Positions 14,851-22,794 of a stretch of DNA of 64,000 nucleotides are shown piece by piece (within the stretch, counting starts at the first letter, position 1; each line of letters opens with the position of its first letter). The position numbers and the translations under genes were made by a program. Origin of the DNA: Nitrospira sp. (lineage in GTDB: Bacteria; Nitrospirota; Nitrospiria; Nitrospirales; Nitrospiraceae); the NCBI GenBank assembly GCA_016873395.1, contig VGXG01000003.1, positions 31,545 to 95,544 on the forward strand, given 5' to 3'. The notes beneath the pieces are model-generated. The model searched no databases, was not told where the DNA came from, and saw only the letters and a list, made by a program, of their open reading frames with translations.

Positions 14851-17633
14851 ACCCAATCACGCTGACCATCGACGGCCGGCCCGTGACGGCGGCCACGGGA
14901 CAGACGGTTTTCACGGTCGCGCAGGAATCCGGGATTGCGATCCCGAGCCTCTGCGCCTCGCCGCACCTGTCGCCGTTCGGGTCCTGCCGGCTGTGCATTG
15001 TCGAGGTCGAGGGGCAGGTCGGCACGCCCGCTTCCTGCACGACGCCGGTGCGACCGGGGATGGTCGTGCGCACCGAGAGCGACCGGCTCCGTCGGCATCG
15101 TCGCAACATCGTGGAACTGTACCTCTCGGAACAACCCCCCTCTCCCCTCCCTCTCCCCCCCAGGGGGAGAGGTGAAGGTGAGGGGGACTCGGACCCCTTA
15201 CGGAGTCTGGCTGCAGAGCTTGGGGTCACGACCGTTCGTTACAGCGAGCCCTCCAAGCGTGCGCCGACCCGCGACGACTCCAACCCCTTCTTCTCCTTCG
15301 ACAACGGGCTCTGCATCTCCTGCGCCCGGTGCGTCCGCGCCTGCGACGAGATCCAGGGCACCTTCGCTCTGACGATGATCGGGCGGGGCTTCGAGGCGCG
15401 GCCGACGGCCGGTTCGGCGGTGATGATAGGGGATGCGTCCGGCTTCGCTTCCTCCAACTGCATCTCCTGCGGGGCCTGCGTGAAGGAGTGTCCGACCGGC
15501 GCCCTGTCCGAGAAGCTGATGGCGCGCGCCGGCCGGCCGCTGCACACGGTCCGGACCACCTGCGCCTACTGCGGCGTCGGCTGTGCATTCGACGCCGGTG
15601 TCCGCGACGGGCGCGTCGTGACGATGCAGCCGGCCGACGACGGCCCCTCGAACCAGGGACACGCCTGCATGAAGGGCCGCTTCGGCTGGACGTACATTAA
15701 CGCGCCGGACCGGCTCCGGCGGCCGCTGCTCCGGTGGGGTGACGGATGGCGCGAGTTGACCTGGCCCGACGCGCTGGATCGGGTCGCCGCGGAGTTCACC
15801 CGGCTCACCGGCCGGTACGGGCCTGAGGCGGTCGCGACGATCTCCTCCAGCCGCGGCACGAACGAAGAGAATTATCTGTTCGCCAAGTTCATGCGCTGCG
15901 TGATCGGCACCAATCACATCGACAACTGCGCCCGCGTCTGCCACAGCGCCACCGTCACCGGCATGATGGAGACGCTGAGCGCCTCCGCCGCAACCAACTC
16001 CATCGACGACCTCGATTGTGCCAAACTGATCATGGTGGTCGGGGCCAATCCGACCGAATCCCATCCCGTGGTCGGCGCCAGGATCAAGCAGGCCGTCCGC
16101 CGCGGCGTGCCGCTCATCGTGATCGAGCCGCGCCGCACGGAGCTGGCGCGCCTGGCGGACCTGCACCTGCAACTGAAGCCCGGCACCAATGTGGCCTTGC
16201 TGAACGGGATGGGGCAGGTCATGGTCCAAGAAGGCCTGCTGGACCGGACGTTCATCGCGGCCAGGACGGAAGGCGTCGAGGAGTGGATCGAGACCGTGTC
16301 GGCGTGCACGCCGGAGCGGACGGAGCAGATCACGGGCGTGCCGGCGACTCTGATCCGGGAGGCGGCGCGCCGGTATGCGACGAGCGGCGCCTCGCTCTGT
16401 GCGCACGGGCTGGGCGTGACCGAGCACCGGTGGGGCAGCCACGGCGTGATCGCGCTGGTCAACCTCGCCCTGGCCAGCGGCAACATCGGACGGCCGGGCA
16501 CGGGCATCAATCCGCTGCGCGGGCAGAATAACGTGCAGGGCGCCTCGGATATGGGATGCCTGCCGAACTATTTTGCCGGCTATCAGCCGTTCGATGACCC
16601 TGAGTTGGTCCGCCGCCACGAAGCCGTCACCGGGCGCCCGCTGCCGACCAAGCGCGGGATGAAGACCCCGGACATGTGGGAAGCGGCGCTGGAGGGCCGG
16701 CTCAAAGGCCTCTGGATCATCGGCTACGACGTGGCGCAGACCGACCCGAACCTCAAGAAGGTCCACGAGGCGCTCAGCCGGCTGGAGTTCCTCGTGGTGC
16801 AGGAGCTGTTTCTCACCGAGACCACCAAGTTCGCCCATCTCGTCATCCCCGGCGCGTCGTTCCTGGAGAAGGACGGGACCTTCACGAATCTGGAGCGGCG
16901 GATCCAGCGGATTCGCAAGGCCGTGGAGCCGCCGGCCAGCATCCTGCCCGACTGGCAGGTGGTCTGTGAAGTAGCGACGCGGATGGGCTACCCGATGAAG
17001 TACGCGCACCCTTCCGACGTCATGGACGAGATCGCAACGCTCGCGCCGATGTTCGCCGGCGTGTCGTATGAACGCCTGGAGTCGCGCGAGGGGTTGCAGT
17101 GGCCGGTGTCCGCTCCGACACATCCCGGGACAGCCTTGATGCACCGCGAACGGTTCCCGAAGGGAAAGGCGCGCTTCGTCGCCGTGGACTACCTGCCGCC
17201 CGGCGAGTCGTCCTCCGAGGCCTATCCGTTCCTGCTCATCACGGGCCGGATTCTCCAGCACTACGGCTGCGGCGCACAGAGCCGCCGAACCGACATCCTG
17301 CAGCTCGTGGACGCCGACGTCCTGGAAATGCACCGGGAAGACGCGGCCGGGCTGGGCTTGGAGGACGGCGAGTTCGTCCGGCTGGTGAGCGAGCGAGGCG
17401 AGGCGGTGCTGCCGGTGGCCGTGAGCGGGCGCGTGCAGCGGGGGCAACTGTTCACGAGTTTTCATTTCCCGGAAAGCGACACCAACGCCTTGCTGTCCTC
17501 CAGCGCGGACGAGAGCTCCAAGTGCCCCGAGTACAAGGTGTCTGCGGTGCGTGTCGAGAAGCTCGACCCGACGCAGAAGCAGCGACTGGGGGAACGGGCG
17601 ACGCAGCCGGTACGGGCCAGGCTGATCACATAA
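14808..17633 (+). CDS. fdsA: Formate dehydrogenase alpha subunit, Mo/W-bis-MGD, Cys type
   Basis: A 941-residue catalytic subunit. In order: a [2Fe-2S] domain (C49, C60, C63, C77), two 4Fe-4S ferredoxin motifs (CISCARC...C at 169-179 and CISCGAC...C at 218-228), the molybdopterin-oxidoreductase [4Fe-4S] (C252, C255, C259, C287), and the bis-MGD domains. The residue that is Sec in E. coli FdhF is Cys378 in ARVCHS, followed by the expected His. It oxidises formate to CO2 or does the reverse. The NuoG-like His-Cys3 [4Fe-4S] motif expected after the [2Fe-2S] domain is absent. In its place, residues 110-127 are Pro/Gly/Arg/Glu encoded by a palindromic repeat. No fdhD gene is in the window. Confidence 0.93.
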   Translation: MSALPTTGPLPLASHPITLTIDGRPVTAATGQTVFTVAQESGIAIPSLCASPHLSPFGSCRLCIVEVEGQVGTPASCTTPVRPGMVVRTESDRLRRHRRNIVELYLSEQPPSPLPLPPRGRGEGEGDSDPLRSLAAELGVTTVRYSEPSKRAPTRDDSNPFFSFDNGLCISCARCVRACDEIQGTFALTMIGRGFEARPTAGSAVMIGDASGFASSNCISCGACVKECPTGALSEKLMARAGRPLHTVRTTCAYCGVGCAFDAGVRDGRVVTMQPADDGPSNQGHACMKGRFGWTYINAPDRLRRPLLRWGDGWRELTWPDALDRVAAEFTRLTGRYGPEAVATISSSRGTNEENYLFAKFMRCVIGTNHIDNCARVCHSATVTGMMETLSASAATNSIDDLDCAKLIMVVGANPTESHPVVGARIKQAVRRGVPLIVIEPRRTELARLADLHLQLKPGTNVALLNGMGQVMVQEGLLDRTFIAARTEGVEEWIETVSACTPERTEQITGVPATLIREAARRYATSGASLCAHGLGVTEHRWGSHGVIALVNLALASGNIGRPGTGINPLRGQNNVQGASDMGCLPNYFAGYQPFDDPELVRRHEAVTGRPLPTKRGMKTPDMWEAALEGRLKGLWIIGYDVAQTDPNLKKVHEALSRLEFLVVQELFLTETTKFAHLVIPGASFLEKDGTFTNLERRIQRIRKAVEPPASILPDWQVVCEVATRMGYPMKYAHPSDVMDEIATLAPMFAGVSYERLESREGLQWPVSAPTHPGTALMHRERFPKGKARFVAVDYLPPGESSSEAYPFLLITGRILQHYGCGAQSRRTDILQLVDADVLEMHREDAAGLGLEDGEFVRLVSERGEAVLPVAVSGRVQRGQLFTSFHFPESDTNALLSSSADESSKCPEYKVSAVRVEKLDPTQKQRLGERATQPVRARLIT
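15133..15187. repeat. CCTCTCCCCC palindrome inserted in fdsA
   Basis: CTCTCCCCC pairs with GGGGGAGAG across a short loop, and an outer CCCCCTC pairs with GAGGGGG. The reading frame of the alpha subunit passes through, coding for Pro-rich then Gly/Arg/Glu-rich residues 110-127. Confidence 0.75.
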
Positions 17634-17638
17634 CTGAT

Positions 17639-17735
17639 GGCGAGGGGCTAGGGGCACGAGGCTATGGGCAACACACAGGATTCGTCATCCGTACCGGACC
17701 TCTCGCCTCTAGCCTCTAGCCCCGAGCCCGTTTTC
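17639..17735. repeat. GAGGGGCTAGGGGC / GCCTCTAGCCTCTAGCCCC repeat at the FNT gene start
   Basis: Left arm CGAGGGGCTAGGGGCACGAGG, right arm CTCGCCTCTAGCCTCTAGCC. The annotated ATG at 17664 lies between the arms, so up to 25 N-terminal residues of the channel would be repeat-encoded. Confidence 0.65.
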
Positions 17736-18551
17736 GTCCCGATGTTCGACGCCTATGCGCCGCCGCAGATCGCGGTCCGGGTGCGGGAGGTGGGGGTCGC
17801 CAAGGCGACGGCGCCGGTCGCGACGACGCTGGGCCTGGCCGTTCTCGCCGGAGCGTTCATCGCGCTGGGCGCGCTGTTCTACACCGTGACGATCACCGGG
17901 GGGACCGGCCAGGCTCCGTTCGGGCTGGTGCGGCTGGTCGGCGGGATAGCGTTCAGTCTGGGGCTGGTGCTGGTCGTGGTCGGAGGGGCCGAGCTCTTTA
18001 CCGGCAACAACCTCATCGCGATGGCTTGGGCGGCCGGCCGCATCACGACCCGACAGGTTCTCCGCAACTGGTTCTGGGTCTATCTCGGGAATCTGCTCGG
18101 CGCGCTCGGCACCGCCGCGCTGGCCCTCCTGGCCGGCGTCCACTGGCTGGGAGACGGAACGGTCGGCGAGACGGCGGTCGGCATCGCCCGCGCGAAGGTC
18201 TCGCTGGACCCGATGGCGGCCGTGGCACGCGGCGTCCTCTGCAACGTGCTCGTGTGCCTGGCCGTCTGGCTCTGCATGGCGGCCCGCGGCGTGGCGGACA
18301 AGATCCTGGCCATCCTGTTCCCGATCACTGCCTTCGTGGCCTGCGGGTTCGAGCACTCGATCGCCAACATGTACTTTCTGCCCATCGGCATTGCGCTGAC
18401 GGCCGGCACGGCCGCGCCCATCTCGCTGGCCGGCGCGCTCGGCAACCTGGCCTTCGTCACGGCCGGCAACATCCTGGGCGGCACCGTTCTCGTGGCGCTG
18501 GTCTATTGGTTCATTTATTTAAGGGGCGAGAGGCAAGCGGCGAGTGGCTAG
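17664..18551 (+). CDS. Formate/nitrite transporter (FNT/FocA family)
   Basis: A six-helix FNT channel, 295 residues from this start. Family segments are present: GGAELFTGNNLIAMAWAAGRI (the broken-helix region after TM3), NWFWVYLGNLLGALG, and FVACGFEHSIANMYFLPIG. FNT pentamers conduct formate, nitrite or hydrosulfide as the neutral acid. Lying directly after the formate dehydrogenase genes, formate is the likely substrate. The start is uncertain: residues 1-26 come from a repeat, and the ATG at 17742 (MFDAYAPPQ) matches where family members begin. The last residues (GERQAASG) are also repeat-encoded. Confidence 0.9.
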   Translation: MGNTQDSSSVPDLSPLASSPEPVFVPMFDAYAPPQIAVRVREVGVAKATAPVATTLGLAVLAGAFIALGALFYTVTITGGTGQAPFGLVRLVGGIAFSLGLVLVVVGGAELFTGNNLIAMAWAAGRITTRQVLRNWFWVYLGNLLGALGTAALALLAGVHWLGDGTVGETAVGIARAKVSLDPMAAVARGVLCNVLVCLAVWLCMAARGVADKILAILFPITAFVACGFEHSIANMYFLPIGIALTAGTAAPISLAGALGNLAFVTAGNILGGTVLVALVYWFIYLRGERQAASG

Positions 18552-18617
18552 CGGCTCCGAAAGGGAATGCGGAAGCATGTCCTTCCCCTTGCCCCTTGCC
18601 GCTCGCCCCTAGCCAGG
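18523..18617. repeat. GGGCGAGAGGCAAGCGGCGAG / CTTGCCGCTCGCCCC repeat
   Basis: The arms are complementary and separated by about 40 bases. The left arm encodes the last residues and stop of the FNT channel; the right arm ends six bases before the PfkB kinase start. Same family as 14773 and 17639. Confidence 0.65.
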
Positions 18618-18622
18618 TTGTT

Positions 18623-19597
18623 ATGATCTATACCATCACCCTCAATCCGGCCCTGGACCACTACCTGGAGGTGGAGTCGCTCCTGATGGACGACGCGAAC
18701 CGGGTCAAGGCCGAACGTCTTTACGCCGGCGGGAAGGGCATCGATGTCTCACGCGCGATCCGTCGGCTGGGCGGGGACAGCATGGCCCTGGGCTTCATCG
18801 GCGGGCACAACGGCCAGATCATGGTGGACCTGCTGAAGCGGGAGGGCGTCACCACCTACTTCACGCCGGTCGCACAGGAGACCAGGCGGGACATCATCAT
18901 CAGCGCCAGGGACAGCCAACAGACGCTGCTGCACGCGCAGGGACCGGTCATCACGGCCGAGGAATGGCGGTGCTTCCTGGCGCATCTCCGCGTGCTGGAC
19001 CTGCGGGATTCCTACGTGGCCTTGGGCGGCAGCCTCCCGCGCGGCGTGCCCGCCGACGCCTATCGCCAGATCGCGGCGCTCGTGCAAAGCCGGGGCGCCA
19101 AGGTGATCCTCGATGCGGACGGCCCCTCTCTCAGGGCCGGACTGAAAGCCAGGCCGTTCGCCATTAAGCCGAACCTGCATGAGCTGCGCCGGGCCACCGG
19201 GAAATCCCTTCGGACCGAGGCCGACATCCTGACCGCCGGCAAGGCCTTGAACCGCGCCGGCATCGAAGTAGTCATGGTCTCGCTCGGGCGCCGTGGCCTG
19301 CTGGTGGTGAGCGGCCGGGACCGGCACCGGACGGCGCTGCGCGCAGTCCCGCCGCCCGTCGCGGTCCGGAGCAGGGTCGGAGCCGGCGACTCCACCGTGG
19401 CCGGCTTTATCCTCAAGCAGGCCGGCGGGAAGTCGCTGGAGGACTGCGTGCGTTTCGCCACGGCGGCGGGTACGGCGGCGACGCTGGCGCCGGGAAATCA
19501 GCTCTGCCGTCTTTCGGACGTCCAGCGGCTGGCACCGCGCGTCAGGATCAAGACCGTCATGATGACGCGGGGAAGGGGAGACACGGAGACGCGGTGA
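18623..19597 (+). CDS. 1-phosphofructokinase/PfkB-family sugar kinase
   Basis: A 324-residue ribokinase-fold enzyme that begins MIYTITLNPALDHYLEVESL, typical of the LacC/FruK/PfkB branch (fructose-1-phosphate, tagatose-6-phosphate or fructose-6-phosphate kinases). GGKGIDVSRAIRRLGG near residue 35 and the catalytic GAGDS motif (Asp near residue 255) are intact. Substrate within the branch cannot be decided. The final dozen residues (MMTRGRGDTETR) are encoded by the GACGCGG repeat family and are unlikely to be ancestral. It follows the FNT gene and may be co-transcribed. Confidence 0.87.
   Translation: MIYTITLNPALDHYLEVESLLMDDANRVKAERLYAGGKGIDVSRAIRRLGGDSMALGFIGGHNGQIMVDLLKREGVTTYFTPVAQETRRDIIISARDSQQTLLHAQGPVITAEEWRCFLAHLRVLDLRDSYVALGGSLPRGVPADAYRQIAALVQSRGAKVILDADGPSLRAGLKARPFAIKPNLHELRRATGKSLRTEADILTAGKALNRAGIEVVMVSLGRRGLLVVSGRDRHRTALRAVPPPVAVRSRVGAGDSTVAGFILKQAGGKSLEDCVRFATAAGTAATLAPGNQLCRLSDVQRLAPRVRIKTVMMTRGRGDTETR
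19569..19597. repeat. Left-hand GACGCGG-family repeat arm beside the four-helix gene
   Basis: GGGGAAGGGGAGACACGGAGACGCGGTGA forms the end of the PfkB kinase gene. A partly complementary arm follows the next gene at 19983-20035. Confidence 0.6.
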
Positions 19598-19604
19598 ACA
19601 GGGC

Positions 19605-19982
19605 ATGGTCAACATCAGGACTTACAAAGAATTGCGCGTTTACCAAGCAGCAATGGAAGCGGCGATGCAGATATTCGATCTCACGAAGAGCTTTCCTAAA
19701 GAGGAGCCATATTCCCTCACGGATCAAATGCGTCGCTCGTCTCGGTCAGTCTGCGCGAACATTGCAGAGGCTTGGAGGAAACGCCGTTATCAGGCCCACT
19801 TTGTGAGCAAGCTCAGTGACGCAGAAAGTGAGGCTGAGGAAACCCGTGTCTGGGTTGAATTTTCATGCCGATGCGACTACATGACGAAGGCTCAAGCGGA
19901 CAAGTTAGACAATCAATATGACAAAATTCTCAGTCAGCTTGTTCGGATGATTACGAAATCTGATGAGTGGGTGATCCCGTGA
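19605..19982 (+). CDS. Four-helix bundle protein of the S23/IVP family
   Basis: A 125-residue protein with family hallmarks: YKELRVYQAAMEAAMQIFDL at the start, SLTDQMRRSSRSVCANIAEAW in helix 2, and helices 3-4 with KLSDAESEAEETRVW. The family was first seen in intervening sequences of 23S rRNA genes and is structurally related to the Avd protein of diversity-generating retroelements; its function is unknown. No reverse transcriptase or rRNA lies here. Its codon use is more A+T-rich than that of its neighbours, and it is bracketed by arms of one dispersed repeat, as if carried inside a mobile palindrome. Confidence 0.85.
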   Translation: MVNIRTYKELRVYQAAMEAAMQIFDLTKSFPKEEPYSLTDQMRRSSRSVCANIAEAWRKRRYQAHFVSKLSDAESEAEETRVWVEFSCRCDYMTKAQADKLDNQYDKILSQLVRMITKSDEWVIP

Positions 19983-20060
19983 CTCGCCCCGTCTCCCACT
20001 CACCCCATCACCGCGTCGCATCAGATGCGTCGCATCAGATATGGAAAAGCTGACGGCGGA
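19983..20060. repeat. Right-hand GACGCGG-family repeat arm with a 14-bp tandem duplication
   Basis: CGCCCCGTCTCCCACTCACC then ATCACCGCGTC, the complement of the end of the left arm (GACGCGGTGA). It continues into GCGTCGCATCAGAT repeated twice in tandem, then a short GCTGACGG repeat unit before the Usp start. Confidence 0.55.
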
Positions 20061-20088
20061 CGGCTCACTACTCTGGGAGGAGAATTAG

Positions 20089-20949
20089 ATGAAAATCGTG
20101 GTGGCGGTGGACGGGTCCAAATACGGACGGTGGGCGACGGAGTGGGTCGTGCGACTGCCCCTGGTTCCTCCTCTTCAGGTCACGGCGCTGCACGTCGTCG
20201 ATACCGCGTCGCTGCGGGCCCCCTTCATGGTTCAGCCCGTCGTCGTGGGGACCGAGCCGTACATCAGGGAAGAAATCAAACGCCTGGAGGCGCAGGGGAA
20301 GCAGGTGGCCGCCGAGACCAAGGCGCTCTTGTCCTCCTTCCGGATGGAAGGCAAGGTCCGCTGCGAGGAAGGGGCGGTCGCGCCGACCATCTTAAAGCGG
20401 GCCGGCCGCAACGGCCTCATCGCGATCGGACACCGAGGCCTGGACGCCCTGGACCGGTTCATGCTCGGCAGCGTCTCGACGAATGTCACCCTCCATGCCC
20501 CTTGCCCCGTGCTGGTGGTCAAGCAGCCACCCCGCCCGCTCCGCCGCATCCTCCTCGCCACGGATGGATCGAAGCCGTCCCAGAAAGCGCTGCAGTTCGT
20601 GCTGAAAAAAATGCGACCGCAGACGGTCGGTGCAAACGAGGTGGAAGGCACGGTCGAAGTGGCGGTCATGCACGTCATGCCCTTCTTGAAGTATCCGGAG
20701 GTGAAGGAGCAGGGCAGGGCGCTGGTCCATTACTACGCAGACAAGCTGGCCAAGGCCGGCTACCGGGTGGAAGAGATCGCCCGGTTGGGTCATCCGGCCG
20801 ACGAGATCATGAAAGTGGCGGAGCGGCGCGGGGCGGACCTGATCGTCTGCGGGGCCAAGGGCCTGGGCGCGGTCGCGCGCTTCTTCCTCGGCAGTGTCTC
20901 GACCAAGCTGGTGCAGCACAGCGCCTGCTCGGTCCTGGTGGTGCGGTAG
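20089..20949 (+). CDS. Universal stress protein with two UspA domains
   Basis: A 286-residue tandem Usp that starts MKIVVAVDGSKYGRWATEW. The two ATP-loop regions are GHRGLDALDRFMLGSVSTNV and GAKGLGAVARFFLGSVSTKL; the first lacks one of the usual glycines. GGGAGGAG lies just upstream of the ATG at 20089. Fourth usp gene of the window, at the end of the formate dehydrogenase region. Confidence 0.9.
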   Translation: MKIVVAVDGSKYGRWATEWVVRLPLVPPLQVTALHVVDTASLRAPFMVQPVVVGTEPYIREEIKRLEAQGKQVAAETKALLSSFRMEGKVRCEEGAVAPTILKRAGRNGLIAIGHRGLDALDRFMLGSVSTNVTLHAPCPVLVVKQPPRPLRRILLATDGSKPSQKALQFVLKKMRPQTVGANEVEGTVEVAVMHVMPFLKYPEVKEQGRALVHYYADKLAKAGYRVEEIARLGHPADEIMKVAERRGADLIVCGAKGLGAVARFFLGSVSTKLVQHSACSVLVVR

Positions 20950-20984
20950 CCGGGCGGCGGGTTCCGTTTCGCGGGGACATTCCC

Positions 20985-21977
20985 TTGCCTAAGCGATCTC
21001 AACTCGCCCTGCTGGCCGCATCCCTGATCCTGCTCCTGCTCTCAACCCTCCTGGCTTGCGCGCAATTCGAGCCACGCGATAGACGGTTTTATTACCGCGC
21101 GCCCTGGAACTACGCCCTGCGGGAGAGCCTCCCTGATCTAGACAGTGAGTTCAACGGTGTGGACTTCGGTCACGCCCACCTCTACGAAACCTTGCTCGTG
21201 ACGGGGGCGGCCGATATCCCGGCGGTCGAGGAGAAGGCACGCAGCCAGACGCTTCGTTTCATCGAGTCGAAGCCGATCCTGCCTCCCAGCGAGGAGGCCA
21301 TTGCCCCCACCTACATGCGGTTCGCCTGGCGGGCGCAGAACACCTTTGATGAAGCGCATGCGCTCCACCGGGCCACCTACGACATCTACGCCTCCGATGT
21401 TTTCGACAAGGATGGCGCGATCCAGAAAGTCCTGGCCTATTACCAGCGCAGCCCCTACGCCATCACGGCGCTGCCGCTCGATCACCAGAAGCTGGATCAC
21501 CTGCCTTTCGCCCAAAGCTTCCGCGAGAAGTTTCCCCTCTTCAACGCCACAATCTGGGCCTACCACTATCTGCAGATCGCCGCCTACGATCCCTTGATGA
21601 GCACCGCTGGCCTGGAGGCCAAGCAGGCCGCGATCCGGCCGATCCTTGACACCTACCACCGCTACCTCCGGCGGCCGCCGGTGCAATGGGAGTTTATGCC
21701 CCTGACGGCGACCTACAGTCCGCAGTTTGCAGCACGGCATCCCGCAGTTGCCCGCATTTTCGACAACCTCCACATGCTCCACGACACCATCAGCGACATC
21801 CTGGTCAGCGACCAGTTCCCGACCTGGGCGGCGAAGCGGGATGAAATCTATCGGGTGTTGGATATCTACTACCTGGCGAGCGCTGATTCGACTAATCCCA
21901 TGATCCTGAAGGGCAGAGATCACCAGCATACGGACTCGTCGCCAGCGCCAGGCCCAGTCCAGATGGACGGACGATGA
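20985..21977 (+). CDS. Lipoprotein of unknown function paired with an outer-membrane protein
   Basis: Beginning at a TTG (20985), the protein has a signal peptide SQLALLAASLILLLLSTLLAC with lipobox LLAC, then about 300 mostly helical residues rich in Tyr, His and Pro. Segments such as NGVDFGHAHLYETLLVTG, YHYLQIAAYDP and LHMLHDTISDIL are distinctive, but I do not recognise a family. No CxxCH motif is present. The open frame extends far upstream antisense to nothing real, so the start was set by the signal peptide. It overlaps the outer-membrane gene by ATGA, implying linked function in the envelope. Confidence 0.65.
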   Translation: MPKRSQLALLAASLILLLLSTLLACAQFEPRDRRFYYRAPWNYALRESLPDLDSEFNGVDFGHAHLYETLLVTGAADIPAVEEKARSQTLRFIESKPILPPSEEAIAPTYMRFAWRAQNTFDEAHALHRATYDIYASDVFDKDGAIQKVLAYYQRSPYAITALPLDHQKLDHLPFAQSFREKFPLFNATIWAYHYLQIAAYDPLMSTAGLEAKQAAIRPILDTYHRYLRRPPVQWEFMPLTATYSPQFAARHPAVARIFDNLHMLHDTISDILVSDQFPTWAAKRDEIYRVLDIYYLASADSTNPMILKGRDHQHTDSSPAPGPVQMDGR

Positions 21978-22747
21978 GACGGACCGCCCTGAGGGTCGGC
22001 CTCCTCCTGCTCCTCTGTTTTCCTGAACCAGTCTGGCCCCTGGACCACGACAACCTGGACCCCAACCGTCCGATTCAGATGGAAGACGCCTTTCCGATTC
22101 CCCACGGCGAGATCGCGATTGAGGGCGGCGTTCAATTTCACGACCGGCGGCAGAGCGGCACACAGGTCCGGTTTCAGCCCCAGGTGATCTACGGCGCCTT
22201 CGCGAACGCCCAACTGGAGATCATGGGGGACCTCTTCACGGACCCGCATTCGCTCCGAGGAGCCAATAAGTCCGGCGACCTCAGCCTCGGCCTCCTATAC
22301 AACTTCAATACGGAAACGTTGGTGCTGCCAGCCTTCGCGGCAAGAGTCGAGGTCGAGTTTCCCACCGGCGTCCACTCCAAGGGCGTGGATACGGCCCTCA
22401 CCGGCATCATGACCCGCTCACTCGGACGACTAAAAACGCACCTGAACGCGGAGTATACGTTTGTAGGGTTGCCACAGAACGGAGAGCGGAGTGGTTTTTA
22501 CAGACTGGTCGCGGCCGTGAGCTACCCGCTGGGCTACCCCAAGCGGTTCCGAGAAACGCTCATTGTGGACGTCTACGCCCGGCAATCCGACTTGGTCGGC
22601 GGAAGCAACCACACGGGTCTTGAGGTAGGAATCAGGCACCAGGTCAGCCCTCGCGTCGTGCTGGACGGAGGCATCGGAACCGAGGTGTCTGGACCAGCAG
22701 ACCGGTCGGCAATCCTGGGGACGATCGGCTTGTCGATCGGATTCTGA
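21974..22747 (+). CDS. Outer-membrane beta-barrel protein
   Basis: A 257-residue protein with a signal peptide ending VWPLD and alternating hydrophobic strands with aromatic ends. It finishes in IGLSIGF, a C-terminal Phe typical of outer-membrane barrel proteins. The layout resembles barrels of the 'MetA-pathway of phenol degradation' type (PF13557-like), judged by eye. Translationally coupled (ATGA) to the preceding lipoprotein. Substrate unknown. Confidence 0.72.
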   Translation: MRRTALRVGLLLLLCFPEPVWPLDHDNLDPNRPIQMEDAFPIPHGEIAIEGGVQFHDRRQSGTQVRFQPQVIYGAFANAQLEIMGDLFTDPHSLRGANKSGDLSLGLLYNFNTETLVLPAFAARVEVEFPTGVHSKGVDTALTGIMTRSLGRLKTHLNAEYTFVGLPQNGERSGFYRLVAAVSYPLGYPKRFRETLIVDVYARQSDLVGGSNHTGLEVGIRHQVSPRVVLDGGIGTEVSGPADRSAILGTIGLSIGF

Positions 22748-22794
22748 CGTGCGCGGGGTGAAGGAGAGCGTCGCTGGCCTTTTTCAACATCCCG

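Noticed and set aside
15198..17657. 819-codon open frame antisense to the formate dehydrogenase alpha subunit
   Set aside because: It mirrors the high-G+C third-position pattern of fdsA, has no recognisable motif and overlaps a certain gene completely.
20025..20984. N-terminal extension of the lipoprotein frame across the Usp gene
   Set aside because: This part is a shadow of the tandem Usp; the signal peptide and lipobox start after the Usp stop.
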